Source of the DNA: Cecembia calidifontis
Lineage (GTDB): Bacteria; Bacteroidota; Bacteroidia; Cytophagales; Cyclobacteriaceae
Length of the DNA: 55,000 nucleotides
Direction: 5' to 3'
NCBI RefSeq assembly: GCF_004216715.1
Contig: NZ_SGXG01000001.1
Coordinates: forward strand, 4,535,001 to 4,590,000
Each line of letters opens with the position of its first letter. Within the stretch, counting starts at the first letter, position 1. The position numbers were made by a program, and so were the translations under genes. The notes below the pieces were generated by a model. The model saw only the letters and a list, made by a program, of their open reading frames with translations, ran no database searches and was not told the DNA's origin. Below are positions 42,134 to 51,444 of the stretch, one piece after another.

Positions 42134-44923
42134 ATGAAACTCAGATTATACATATTCTTAGCTTTTTGTATTGGATATCTTTCGGCAATTCCATCTTTGG
42201 CCACCCATATTCGGGCAGGTGAGATTACCGCAGAAAGGGTTTCCACACAAACTTTGACCTATCGGATTACAGTTGTGGGATATACGGACACACGCTCCAA
42301 TGTAATATTTGGCCCAGGTGACATTGATTTTGGAGATGGAAGAGAGGTCCGTCTTAATACAGAAAGTGATTTTGTATTGGTGGAAGCATTGGGCAATCAG
42401 GTTGAAAAAAACACTTTTGTGATCACCCATACTTATCAAGGTCCGGGGCAATATGTTATCCGTTTCAGGGAATTCAATAGAAATGCAGCCACCTTGAATA
42501 TGAATAACTCGGTTGACACCCCTTTTTATGTGGAGACAATGATCACCATCGACCCATTTATTGGGATAAATAATTCTCCTATTTTGACTATTCCACCAGT
42601 TGACAATGGGGGTGTTAATGTCCGGTATATACATAACCCGGGGGCTTTTGATCCGGACGGGGACAGTTTAGCTTACTTTTTCGATGAATTGACTGTTAGA
42701 CCCAAACAGGGGTTTCAACGGTTTGTGAATAATTACAGAAGTCCGGCTTCTGGCGAGTTCAGTTTCAACAGGGAAGATGGTAGCCCTAACCCATTCATCT
42801 CTATGGACCCGGTCACTGGAGACCTGATTTGGGATGCACCCGGCCTCGCAGGACAATATAACATTGCATTTCAGATTCAAGAGTGGAGAAAAATAGGAGG
42901 CCAATATCAAATGATTGGCTATGTGGTCAGGGACATGCAGATCATCATCGAAAACACCAATAACCGAAGACCTGAACTGATTCTCCCACCTGATCTTTGT
43001 GTCGTAGCCGGAACAAGAATTGAGGAAATCATTCAAGGCTCAGACCCTGATGGGGACCCTATTAGGATAGAAGTTTTCGGAGAACCTATTGAAATTACCT
43101 CTTCCCCCGCTACCTATTCTCCTGTTTCTGTTTTCCAGCCCAGTCCTGGAATTATAAATTTTAATTGGCAGACTATATGTAGTCATGTTAGGGAAAGAGA
43201 ATACCAAGTTAGGATCAGAATTGCCGACCAGCCCCGCTCGGGACCTTCTTTGGTGGATATCCGAACCTGGAACATCAAAGTGGTGGGACCGCCCCCCGTT
43301 TTTGATGACATAGAACAACAACAAGGCAGAGCAGCAAAATTGTCATGGGAACCCTATGCTTGTGGAAGTACTGCCGAAACCATGCAAATCTGGAGAAGAC
43401 TGAATTCAAACCCCTATGAACCGGATTCTTGTGAAACAGGAATAAGGGCAGGTTATGAATTAATTGGTACCACCAATATGAATATTTTTGAGTTTTTAGA
43501 TAACAATAATGGTGAAGGTCTTGCCCCTGGTAATACCTATTGCTATCGATTAGTGGCTGCTTACCCTCCCCCAAGATTGGGAGAAAGTATTGTTTCTGAA
43601 GAAATCTGTATCACAGTGGATGTAGATGTACCCCTGATTACCAATGTGAGTGTGGAAGCCACTGACCAGAACAATGGGGAAATCTTTATTCGATGGACTC
43701 CACCTTATGATATAGACCGTACCCAGTTCCCAGGTCCATTCACGTATGAGCTCTTTAGAAATACAGGGTTAACAGGAAATCAGAATAGGGTGTCTGTCAT
43801 CACCACTTCCGATACCACCTTTACTGATACTGGACTGAACACCGAAAATTTGGTTTACAATTACAAGGTAATCCTCAGGGAAAATAATACCCTGATAGAC
43901 AGTTCTAGCGCTGCTTCTTCTGTACGCTTATCCCCTACCATCATCAATGAGGCCATCGAATTGAACTGGACTTTCAATGTGCCTTGGAACAATTCAGTAT
44001 CGCAATTTAAACACGAAGTGTATAGAAACAGGACTGATCCGGATGCACAGGATGCTGATAATTTCGTTTTGATTGCTGAAGTAGACCCTACCACAAATGG
44101 CTTTACATATTTTGATGATGGAAGCCATAACGGAATCAGCTTAAAAAAGGACATAGAATATTGCTACTATGTGGTAACCAAAGGCGTTTATAATGTAGAT
44201 ATGATTGAACTTCCTTTGGAAAATAAATCACAGATCATTTGCGCAAGACCCGATGATGACAGACTTCCCTGTCCTCCTGTACTGACATTTGAAGGACCGG
44301 ATTGTGCAGAATATTTGGACGATAAGGTTTGTGGGTTCAGTAATTTTGTTCATGAATTAAGCTGGGCACCGAACTTCTCAGGGACTTGCGACGATGAACT
44401 GAGTGCATACAGGCTTTACTTCTCTGCAAACGGCCCAGAGGCACAGTTCAACCTTGTAGGTACTTACTCTTCTTTTGAGCTTCAGGCAAGAATAACCAAT
44501 TTGCCAAATTACAGGGGCTGCTATTACATCACCGCGGTAGACCGCTCCGGTAATGAAAGTGAACCGAGCAATATCGTCTGCGTGGATAATTGTCCGAATT
44601 ACGATCTTCCCAATGCATTTACACCAAACGGCGATGGAATCAATGACACCTTTATGGCATTTGACAATCCTTTTGCCAGGTGCCCAAGATTTGTGCTTGG
44701 AGTTGAAATTTTCATAGTCAACCGATGGGGAGTTGAAGTATTCCAGTACAACAGCTTAACTTCTAATGAAAACGATATTTACATTAGATGGAACGGTAGG
44801 GATAAAAATGGCAATGAACTTCCAGCCGGCACCTATTTCTACACCGCCACAGTTAAATTTGATGCATTTGATCCGGCCCTTCAGGAAAAGAAACTAAAAG
44901 GCACTGTTCAAATCATCCGATGA
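42134..44923 (+). CDS. Large secreted protein with gliding-motility/T9SS type B C-terminal domain
   Basis: A 929-residue exported protein with a signal peptide (about 1-23). The N-terminal half has PKD/cadherin-like segments (VTHTYQGPGQYVIRF-like, PGAFDPDGDSLAYFFDEL, DPDGDPIRIEVFG). The middle has fibronectin type III-like blocks with Cys pairs. The end carries the CHU_C/type B sorting domain (LPNAFTPNGDGINDTFMAFD, IFIVNRWGVEVF, WNGRDKNGNELPAGTYFY, GTVQIIR). It is a cargo of the type IX secretion system, displayed on or released from the cell, and a role in adhesion or motility is likely. It overlaps the next gene by 4 bp. Confidence 0.88.
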   Translation: MKLRLYIFLAFCIGYLSAIPSLATHIRAGEITAERVSTQTLTYRITVVGYTDTRSNVIFGPGDIDFGDGREVRLNTESDFVLVEALGNQVEKNTFVITHTYQGPGQYVIRFREFNRNAATLNMNNSVDTPFYVETMITIDPFIGINNSPILTIPPVDNGGVNVRYIHNPGAFDPDGDSLAYFFDELTVRPKQGFQRFVNNYRSPASGEFSFNREDGSPNPFISMDPVTGDLIWDAPGLAGQYNIAFQIQEWRKIGGQYQMIGYVVRDMQIIIENTNNRRPELILPPDLCVVAGTRIEEIIQGSDPDGDPIRIEVFGEPIEITSSPATYSPVSVFQPSPGIINFNWQTICSHVREREYQVRIRIADQPRSGPSLVDIRTWNIKVVGPPPVFDDIEQQQGRAAKLSWEPYACGSTAETMQIWRRLNSNPYEPDSCETGIRAGYELIGTTNMNIFEFLDNNNGEGLAPGNTYCYRLVAAYPPPRLGESIVSEEICITVDVDVPLITNVSVEATDQNNGEIFIRWTPPYDIDRTQFPGPFTYELFRNTGLTGNQNRVSVITTSDTTFTDTGLNTENLVYNYKVILRENNTLIDSSSAASSVRLSPTIINEAIELNWTFNVPWNNSVSQFKHEVYRNRTDPDAQDADNFVLIAEVDPTTNGFTYFDDGSHNGISLKKDIEYCYYVVTKGVYNVDMIELPLENKSQIICARPDDDRLPCPPVLTFEGPDCAEYLDDKVCGFSNFVHELSWAPNFSGTCDDELSAYRLYFSANGPEAQFNLVGTYSSFELQARITNLPNYRGCYYITAVDRSGNESEPSNIVCVDNCPNYDLPNAFTPNGDGINDTFMAFDNPFARCPRFVLGVEIFIVNRWGVEVFQYNSLTSNENDIYIRWNGRDKNGNELPAGTYFYTATVKFDAFDPALQEKKLKGTVQIIR

Positions 44924-45345
44924 GGATTCATGATAAATTTGACATAGTTCTTTTCGACGGCGTATGCAATTTATGCAATAACGCCGTCGATTTTATTATC
45001 AAAAGGGACAAGAACAACGCATTTAAATTCGCTGCACTTCAGGACAAAGCAGTTAAAAGTTTATTTGACTCCTTTCAAATTAAACAAGATTACCTGGATT
45101 CCCTTATTCTGATCCGACAGGATAAAGTTTATTACCGAAGTAGGGCAGCCTTAGAAATTTCGAAAAAGCTAAGTGGATTATGGCCTTTGCTCTATGGTTT
45201 TATCATCATTCCAGCTTTTTTAAGGGACCCCATTTATGATTGGATTGCCAAGAACCGATACAAATGGTTCGGTAAAAAAGATACTTGCAGAATCCCAACC
45301 AAAAAAGAGTTGGATAAATTTCTAACAGATAAGGATTTTATTTAA
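44920..45345 (+). CDS. DCC-family thiol-disulfide oxidoreductase
   Basis: A 141-residue DUF393 (DCC) protein. The signature LFDGVCNLCNNAVDFII holds Asp13 and the CxxC pair Cys16/Cys19, and the block LWPLLYGFIIIPAFLRDPIYDWIAKNRYKWFG is the conserved C-terminal region. Members are thought to have thioredoxin-like redox activity, but substrates are unknown. It overlaps the T9SS cargo gene by ATGA, suggesting coupling, which is unusual for this family and may be incidental. Confidence 0.88.
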   Translation: MRIHDKFDIVLFDGVCNLCNNAVDFIIKRDKNNAFKFAALQDKAVKSLFDSFQIKQDYLDSLILIRQDKVYYRSRAALEISKKLSGLWPLLYGFIIIPAFLRDPIYDWIAKNRYKWFGKKDTCRIPTKKELDKFLTDKDFI

Positions 45346-45401
45346 TCTTGCTCCTTCGGTCATGTATAGGCCCTTGAAGAATCCGGATTTTATTTTTTTG
45401 G

Positions 45402-45409
45402 TATATTTG
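45402..45409 (+). promoter_or_regulatory. -7 element upstream of fabD
   Basis: TATATTTG matches TAnnTTTG perfectly, 23 bp before the fabD ATG. The nearest TTG is 25 nt further upstream, somewhat far, so the -33 element is uncertain. Confidence 0.45.
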
Positions 45410-45431
45410 CAGCTTCAAAAAAACAAACTCT

Positions 45432-46307
45432 ATGAAAGCATATGTTTTTCCGGGCCAGGGCGCTCAATTTTCAGGAATGGGAAAAGACCTATATGAAAAT
45501 AATGCCGAAGCCAGGGCCCTATTTGAAAAAGCCAATGAAATTTTAGGATTCAGGATTTCAGATATTATGTTTGAAGGCACTGAAGAGGAATTGAAGCAGA
45601 CTAAAGTTACCCAACCTGCAATTTTCCTTCACTCTGTAATCTTGGCCAAAACATCTCCCGAATTCAATCCGGATATGGTAGCGGGCCACTCTCTTGGCGA
45701 ATTTTCAGCTTTGGTGGCCAATGGGACACTTGCCTTTGAGGATGGTTTGAAATTGGTTTATCAAAGGGCATTGGCCATGCAGGAAGCCTGTGAAATCAAT
45801 CCCTCTGGAATGGCTGCAATTTTGGGTTTGGAAGATGAAAAAGTAGAAGAAATTTGTGCCTCTATTACCAGCGAAACCGTTGTGCCTGCCAATTACAATT
45901 GTCCTGGCCAATTAGTAATTTCCGGTACCAATAAAGGGATAGAAATTGCCTGCGAAAAAATGAAAGAAGCAGGAGCCAAAAGAGCCCTTCCCTTACCTGT
46001 AGGAGGAGCGTTTCATTCCCCATTGATGGAACCCGCCCGAGAAAAACTTCAAAAAGCTATTGAAAATACTGTTTTTTATACACCATCCTGTCCTGTATAC
46101 CAAAATGTAAGTACCAAAGGAGTGCGTGAGGTAGAAGAAATTAAGAAAAACCTCATTGCACAATTGACTGCTCCTGTAAAATGGACGCAATCTGTACAGC
46201 AAATGGTAGCAGATGGCGCCACTCATTTTATTGAATGTGGTCCGGGGAAAGTGTTGCAGGGATTGGTTAAAAAAATCCATAAAGAAGCTGAAGTGTCCAG
46301 CATATAA
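45432..46307 (+). CDS. fabD: Malonyl-CoA:ACP transacylase
   Basis: A 291-residue enzyme that loads malonyl groups on acyl carrier protein for fatty-acid synthesis. GQGAQFSGMG at 8-17 forms the oxyanion region, the nucleophile Ser87 is in GHSLGEFSAL, the malonate-binding Arg lies in YQRALAMQEA, and the catalytic His in GGAFHSPLMEPA. Full length. It is followed by a terminator that overlaps the convergent folK end. Confidence 0.95.
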   Translation: MKAYVFPGQGAQFSGMGKDLYENNAEARALFEKANEILGFRISDIMFEGTEEELKQTKVTQPAIFLHSVILAKTSPEFNPDMVAGHSLGEFSALVANGTLAFEDGLKLVYQRALAMQEACEINPSGMAAILGLEDEKVEEICASITSETVVPANYNCPGQLVISGTNKGIEIACEKMKEAGAKRALPLPVGGAFHSPLMEPAREKLQKAIENTVFYTPSCPVYQNVSTKGVREVEEIKKNLIAQLTAPVKWTQSVQQMVADGATHFIECGPGKVLQGLVKKIHKEAEVSSI

Positions 46308-46310
46308 TAA

Positions 46311-46814
46311 TTAGCCCGGTAATTCCGGGCTTTTTTTAAATGTGGACACTTTTGAAGCGTCCTTACAATTCGCCAACAATTGGCGTATTTCAATTTTTTC
46401 TTTGGGGTGAATAAATTCAGGCATCACCTCATTCAAAGGCTCCAGAACAAATCTCCTTCTGGCAATAAAGGGATGGGGAATAACCAGATTTTCAGTTTCT
46501 AAACAAAGATTCCCATAGAAAAGCAAATCTATGTCCATGGTCCTATCGCCCCATTTGATTGCCCTTTTTCTTTCAAGCCGATTCTCTATACCTTGAATAA
46601 TTTCCAAAACTTTAAAAGGATCAAATGAACTTTGGAAAACAAGGACCTGGTTCAAGTAATCCGCTGAGGATTTTCCGCCCCAGGCTTCTGTCTCATAAAC
46701 GGAGGAGGCAGCAATTGTTGGACCGAATACTTCCTCCATCATTATTTTAGCGCTTTTTATCAATGAAAACCTGTTTCCCAAATTTCCTCCGATGATAAAA
46801 ACTAATTTTTCCAT
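46311..46814 (-). CDS. folK: 6-hydroxymethyl-7,8-dihydropterin pyrophosphokinase
   Basis: A 167-residue folate-biosynthesis enzyme transferring pyrophosphate from ATP to hydroxymethyl-dihydropterin. Motifs: GGNLGNRFSLIKSA at the N-terminus, the Mg-binding GDRTMDIDLLFYG, and the C-terminal IPHPFIARRRFVLEPLNEV. Its last codons (SPELPG and stop) form the hairpin arm of the terminator shared with fabD. It is divergent from sppA (72 bp between starts). Confidence 0.93.
   Translation of the reverse strand: MEKLVFIIGGNLGNRFSLIKSAKIMMEEVFGPTIAASSVYETEAWGGKSSADYLNQVLVFQSSFDPFKVLEIIQGIENRLERKRAIKWGDRTMDIDLLFYGNLCLETENLVIPHPFIARRRFVLEPLNEVMPEFIHPKEKIEIRQLLANCKDASKVSTFKKSPELPG
46312..46337 (+). terminator. 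Terminator of fabD, embedded in the folK 3' end
   Basis: AGCCCGG and CCGGGCT pair around TAATT and are followed by TTTTTT on the plus strand. The same bases encode the C-terminal Ser-Pro-Glu-Leu-Pro-Gly of folK on the minus strand. Confidence 0.8.
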
Positions 46815-46885
46815 TTTTAAGTTAAATGAAGCAGATCAAACTTAAACAAAAAAGCCTTATTTTAGCCCAACAAATATTCAAGAAT

Positions 46886-48646
46886 ATGAAATTTCTAGGT
46901 AATGTTTTAGCCGTAATTGTCGGACTTTTGATTTTCTCGGTGATTAGTTTTTTCTTCTTTGCAGGATTGATCGCTGTCATTTCTTCTTCAGAAGAAGAGG
47001 TCAAAATCAAGGAAAATACAGTTCTTGTGCTCAACCTTGAAGGAAGAGTTTTGGCAGAAAGAAGCAATGAGGATGACCCGGATTTTTCTTCTTTTGGATT
47101 AATCAGCACGGTACCTTCAATTGGTTTGACCAGTTTAAAAAATGCCATCAGAACCGCGAAAGAAAATGACAATATAAAGGGTATTTTCTTAAAAGCAGGA
47201 ACGCTCATGGCAGGACAGGCGGGAATAAAGGAATTGAGGGATGAACTCTTATCTTTCAAGGAATCCGGTAAATTTATAATTAGCTATGGTGAACTCTATA
47301 CCGAGAATGGTTATTACCTAAGCACTGCCGCAGATGAAATCTATGTCAATCCCTCAGGCATGATGGAGTTTAATGGATTAGCATCAGAAATCTTATTTTT
47401 CAAAGGGCTTTTTCAAAAATTAGAGGTGGAGCCTGAAATTTTCAGGGTTGGAGATTTTAAAAGTGCTGTAGAGCCTTTCATGCTGGACAAAATGAGTGAA
47501 GAAAACAGGTTACAGACTGAATCCTTTCTGACAGATTTGAATGCTTTCATGCTAAATGAGATTTCCGAAAGTAGAGGAATAAACTATAACAGGCTGAAAG
47601 AAATCAATGCCCAGATGCTTGTCAGAAGAATGAAAGATGCTGAAGAATTAAAATTGATTGATGGTTTGTGGTATGAAGACCAGGTAATTGATTTAATGAA
47701 GCAGAAACTGGGTTTAGAAAAAGAGGATAAAATCAATACCATCAATGTTTCCCGAATCAATAAAGCTGTCAAGCCAAAAAGCAGAAGCTCGAAAAACCGA
47801 ATCGCGGTAATCGTGGCAGAGGGAGAAATTATGGGGGGCAATGCTGATAACTTAATTAGCTCTGAGCGCTTTAAGGAAGAAATCCGCAAAGCCAGAAAAA
47901 ATGATAATGTAAAAGCCATAGTATTAAGGGTTAATTCTCCGGGAGGATCGGCCTTGGCTTCAGAAGTTATCTGGAGAGAATTGGAAGAAGCCAGAAAAGA
48001 AAAACCGGTGATTGCTTCTATGGGTGAAGTTGCAGCCTCAGGAGGTTACTACATTGCAGCGGCCTCAGATACCATCGTTGCCCAGCCAAATACCATCACA
48101 GGTTCGATAGGCATATTCGCTTTATGGTTCAACGCCAAAGGACTTTTGAACAATAAATTGGGAATTACAACCGATGTTGTTAAAACAGGTGAGTTTTCTG
48201 ATTTCCTCAGCCCAACAAGAAGAGTTACTGATGCAGAAAAAGAGATTTTTCAGAAACAAATAGAAGATGGCTATGACATTTTCCTTAGCAGGGTAGCACA
48301 GGGAAGAGAAATGGATAAAGAAGACGTGATGAAAGTGGCCTCAGGTAGGGTGTGGACAGGAAACCAGGCTTTGGAAAATGGACTGGTGGATGTTTTGGGT
48401 GGTTTGGATGAAGCCATAAAAATTGCAGCCACCAAAGCCGGAGTAGCGGATGATTATCGGGTGGTTTATTATCCGGAAATGAAATCTTGGTTTGAGAGAT
48501 TTATAAGTCAGATTTCCAATGATGTCCAGGCTTACTACCAACAGAAAAAACTGGGGAATTTTTATCCCATTTATAAGCAGATTGAGGATCTCCATAAATA
48601 TGAAGGCATTATGGTCAGGATGCCATTTGATTACCATATCCAATAA
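46886..48646 (+). CDS. sppA: Signal peptide peptidase SppA, 67-kDa type
   Basis: A 586-residue membrane serine protease from ATG 46886 (MKFLGNVLAVIVGLLIFSVI). It has one N-terminal membrane helix and two tandem peptidase_S49 halves. The catalytic Lys is in EIFRVGDFKSAVEPFM (first half) and the nucleophile Ser in GEVAASGGYYIAAASD (second half), with VNSPGGSALASE as oxyanion loop. It degrades cleaved signal peptides in the membrane. The 20 extra upstream codons of the open frame lack hydrophobic character and are probably not translated. Confidence 0.92.
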   Translation: MKFLGNVLAVIVGLLIFSVISFFFFAGLIAVISSSEEEVKIKENTVLVLNLEGRVLAERSNEDDPDFSSFGLISTVPSIGLTSLKNAIRTAKENDNIKGIFLKAGTLMAGQAGIKELRDELLSFKESGKFIISYGELYTENGYYLSTAADEIYVNPSGMMEFNGLASEILFFKGLFQKLEVEPEIFRVGDFKSAVEPFMLDKMSEENRLQTESFLTDLNAFMLNEISESRGINYNRLKEINAQMLVRRMKDAEELKLIDGLWYEDQVIDLMKQKLGLEKEDKINTINVSRINKAVKPKSRSSKNRIAVIVAEGEIMGGNADNLISSERFKEEIRKARKNDNVKAIVLRVNSPGGSALASEVIWRELEEARKEKPVIASMGEVAASGGYYIAAASDTIVAQPNTITGSIGIFALWFNAKGLLNNKLGITTDVVKTGEFSDFLSPTRRVTDAEKEIFQKQIEDGYDIFLSRVAQGREMDKEDVMKVASGRVWTGNQALENGLVDVLGGLDEAIKIAATKAGVADDYRVVYYPEMKSWFERFISQISNDVQAYYQQKKLGNFYPIYKQIEDLHKYEGIMVRMPFDYHIQ

Positions 48647-48672
48647 AAAAAGGAGCTTTTCGCTCCTTTTTT
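48645..48672. terminator. Bidirectional terminator after sppA
   Basis: AAAAAAAGGAGC and GCTCCTTTTTT form a strong stem around TTTTC between convergent sppA and the flavin reductase gene. Confidence 0.85.
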
Positions 48673-49561
48673 ACTTTTGTAACAAAACCTTCCAGGCAGT
48701 ATCCAAATCACCTTTCTCCAGGAATTCTTTGGCATATTGATGCAAGTGATCGATAAAACTTTCCTTATCGTTAATAAACCTTTTCTGCATTTCCTTAATT
48801 GCAGGATCATGAGAAAAAGCTTCAACCTCTTCCTTTGTTGGTAGTTTTTCCACATTTCCCAACCTGCCAAGATTATTGCCCGTCAGTACAAGGCTTTTCT
48901 TAACTACATCGGGTATTTGGTCCACCCCAATACCTTTATTTTTCACTGGCTTTGGAACTTCAAATAGTGCAGATCCACTGGCCCGACAATACCAATCACC
49001 TCCCATTCTGGCAACTGCATCGAGTTTATTTGGGTCAATTTTCCCTTGCTCATCAAAAATTTCATCTTTAAAGTGAGCCAATAAAACTTCGCATAACACT
49101 AAATTTCCGGCCCCTCCTTCTTTGCCCAAAGGAATTACCTGCAGCACTTTACACTCAAAAGCTGCCGGAGATTCTTTAACCCTGGGAGGTTTGACTTTGA
49201 CGGAAGGTACTGGGGTCAACCCTGATTTTAAAAACTCATTGATCCCTTTTTCATATTCTGTACTGGCAAGGGACATTTGTTCCACCATTTCAAAATTGAC
49301 AATATTGATCACTACTTCAGGAACTTCCAAAACATTGTCCAAACTGTGCTTGGTTGTATTGTCCCTCACCCTTCTGGCAGGAGAGAAAATAAGTATGGGA
49401 GGATTGGAACTGAATACATTAAAAAAAGAAAAAGGGCTTAAATTTACATTGCCTGCTTCATCAATGGTACTGGCAAAAGCAATGGGCCTTGGGGCTATCG
49501 CTCCCAATAATAGGCCATGCAGCTGAGCTGTTTCAATCTCTTTTGGGTCTACAGTCTTCAT
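48671..49561 (-). CDS. Flavin reductase-like FMN-binding protein
   Basis: A 296-residue protein with an N-terminal split-barrel flavin-binding domain: LHGLLLGAIAPRPIAFASTIDE, LSPFSFFNVFSSNPPILIFS, TKHSLDNV and MVEQMSLASTEYEKGINEF. The C-terminal 90 residues are helical and family-specific. It may reduce flavin or bind FMN for another enzyme; the reaction is unknown. It is divergent from the EEP hydrolase (95 bp between starts). Confidence 0.88.
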   Translation of the reverse strand: MKTVDPKEIETAQLHGLLLGAIAPRPIAFASTIDEAGNVNLSPFSFFNVFSSNPPILIFSPARRVRDNTTKHSLDNVLEVPEVVINIVNFEMVEQMSLASTEYEKGINEFLKSGLTPVPSVKVKPPRVKESPAAFECKVLQVIPLGKEGGAGNLVLCEVLLAHFKDEIFDEQGKIDPNKLDAVARMGGDWYCRASGSALFEVPKPVKNKGIGVDQIPDVVKKSLVLTGNNLGRLGNVEKLPTKEEVEAFSHDPAIKEMQKRFINDKESFIDHLHQYAKEFLEKGDLDTAWKVLLQK

Positions 49562-49656
49562 TCAAAACTTTTATGTTGTTAACAAAAGCTTTACCTGAAC
49601 GGTTGCTTTCACGTCATTCTATTTTGCTAAATTATAAAACAAAACAAGAAAGACCC

Positions 49657-50517
49657 ATGAAGACAGATATTTTCCTAAAAGTACGCACCATTTTCATTTT
49701 TGTATTGCTTTGCACCCTCCTACCCTTTTCTATCCAGGCCCAAACATTGAATATTGCGACTTATAATATAAGATTTGATAATCCCAATGACATAGGAAAC
49801 CTTTGGAAAGACAGGGCACCACACCTTATCAATCAGATAAAATTTCACCAAATGGATATCATTGGGACCCAAGAAGGGCTATTTCACCAATTGGAAGAAA
49901 TGAAAGATGTGCTTTCATTCCCTTATATAGGCCTTGGTAGAGACAAAGGTGGAAATGAAGGAGAATTCAGTGCAGTATTTTATAATCCTGAAAAATTGAT
50001 TTATCTCGAAGGGAACACGTTTTGGCTTTCTGAAACGCCAGGTCAGCCTAGCAAAGGTTGGGATGCCGCGTTGAACAGGGTATGTACATGGGGAAAATTC
50101 AGGACAAAAAAAGGTAAAAAAGAATTTTACGTTTTCAATATCCATTATGACCATATTGGACAAAAAGCAAGGGAAGAAAGCAGCAGACTGGTTCTTACTA
50201 AAATCAAAGAAATCAATAGCAAGAATTTACCTGTGATATTTATGGGGGATTTCAATGTAACACCGGACAACCCTGCTTACCGTCATATTATAGAATCTTC
50301 GGATTTCAAAGACAGTAGATTAATCAGCCAATTGCCGTCTATTGGAAATCAAGGAACATTTAATGGTTTCAACTGGGAAAAACTTCCGGAAGGAATAATT
50401 GACCACATTTTTGTCAGTCCTAAAATTAAGGTGAATCGCCATGGGATATTAACAGACAATTATGGTTTAAAATACCCATCCGACCATTTTCCTGTCATGG
50501 CAGAGATTTCTTGGTAA
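49657..50517 (+). CDS. Secreted endonuclease/exonuclease/phosphatase-fold hydrolase
   Basis: A 286-residue EEP-fold enzyme from ATG 49657. The signal peptide MKTDIFLKVRT-IFIFVLLCTLLPFSIQAQ is followed by the fold's blocks: TLNIATYNIRFDNPND (Asn), IIGTQEGLFHQL (Glu), FNIHYDHIGQKAREESSRL (His), LPVIFMGDFNVTPDNPAY (Asp/Asn) and LKYPSDHFPVMAEISW (catalytic Asp-His). It is an exported Mg-dependent phosphodiesterase or nuclease; the substrate is unknown. The longer frame upstream overlaps the divergent gene and lacks a family start. Confidence 0.88.
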   Translation: MKTDIFLKVRTIFIFVLLCTLLPFSIQAQTLNIATYNIRFDNPNDIGNLWKDRAPHLINQIKFHQMDIIGTQEGLFHQLEEMKDVLSFPYIGLGRDKGGNEGEFSAVFYNPEKLIYLEGNTFWLSETPGQPSKGWDAALNRVCTWGKFRTKKGKKEFYVFNIHYDHIGQKAREESSRLVLTKIKEINSKNLPVIFMGDFNVTPDNPAYRHIIESSDFKDSRLISQLPSIGNQGTFNGFNWEKLPEGIIDHIFVSPKIKVNRHGILTDNYGLKYPSDHFPVMAEISW

Positions 50518-50669
50518 GTTAGTTGCAATCCCTAAACCACAAATTGTTTAGTTGCATTTTAGGAACCACAACTTGTCCCGAATTTTGGAAACAGTGCAAA
50601 AGCAAACAAAAAATCCACCCTGACCTGTCCTTCCGACATCCGCCTTCCGACTTCCCCCTTTTCCCTGTC

Positions 50670-50700
50670 TCTTGTGTCTTGAGTCTTGAATCTTGAATCT
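50670..50700. repeat. TCTTG heptad repeat
   Basis: TCTTG recurs every 7 bp at 50670, 50677, 50684 and 50691. It is followed by CTCCCGCTTCTCTCC, similar to the sequence after the 31502 array. The region 50518-50740 contains no gene that I can support. Confidence 0.65.
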
Positions 50701-50740
50701 AATCTCCCGCTTCTCTCCTCTATCTTCTCCCATAAACGCC

Positions 50741-51412
50741 AAAAGCCTTCCAGTTTCCTGAAAGGCTTTTAAATAATGTGGCGGCGATCCCGCTTCCCGG
50801 GACAGGCTCTACTCTCCTGGGTGTAACCCCTTCCGTATTGTGCGGAAAACACAAAAGCCTCCCAGTTTCCTGAAAGGCTTTTAAATAATGTGGCGGCGAT
50901 CCCGCTTCCCGGGACAGGCTCTACTCTCCCGGGTGTAACCCCTTCCCTATTGTGCGGAAAACACAAAAGCCTCCCAGTTTCCTGAAAGGCTTTTAAATAA
51001 TGTGGCGGCGATTCCGGTTCCCGGGACAGGCTCTACTCTCCCGGGTGTAACCCCTTCCCTATTGTGCGCAAAACACAAAAGCCTTCCAGTTTCCTGAAAG
51101 GCTTTTAAATAATGTGGCGGCGATCCCGGTTCCCGGGACAGGCTCTACTCTCCCGGGTGCAACCCCTTCCGTATTGTGCGCAAAACACAAAAGCCTTCCA
51201 GTTTCCTGAAAGGCTTTTAAATAATGTGGCGGCGATCCCGGTTCCCGGGACAGGCTCTACCCTCCCGGGTGCAACCCCTTCCGTATTGTGCGCAAAACAC
51301 AAAAGCCTTCCAGTTTCCTGAAAGGCTTTTAAATAATGTGGCGGCGATCCCGCTTCCCGGGACAGGCTCTACTCTCCCGGGTGTAACCCCTTCCGTTTTG
51401 GATAGAAAACAC
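50741..51412 (-). repeat. Tandem array of 5S rRNA 3' ends, each with a hairpin insert and a terminator
   Basis: Six truncated copies with an exact 112-bp period (GTGGCGGCGA at 50778, 50890, 51002, 51114, 51226, 51338) lie downstream of the 5S gene. Each holds about 32 nt of the 5S 3' end (minus strand GGGGTTACACCCGGGAGAG onward). One G of that end is replaced by AGCCTG, an arm TCCCGG, GAA, and an arm CCGGGA. A hairpin terminator (AAAAGCCTT/AAGGCTTTT) and a spacer complete the unit. Copies 1, 2 and 6 have a C opposite C at the loop-closing pair, and copy 3 a change in the outer stem. Open frames across the array are artefacts. Confidence 0.92.
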
Positions 51413-51438
51413 AAAAGCCAGCATTGCTGCTGGCTTTT
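51413..51438 (-). terminator. Intrinsic terminator of the rRNA operon
   Basis: AAAAGCCAGCA and TGCTGGCTTTT pair around TTGC, seven bases after the 5S 3' end. It differs from the hairpin carried by the downstream array units, unlike at the tRNA loci, where gene and array share the terminator. Confidence 0.85.
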
Positions 51439-51444
51439 AATAAT

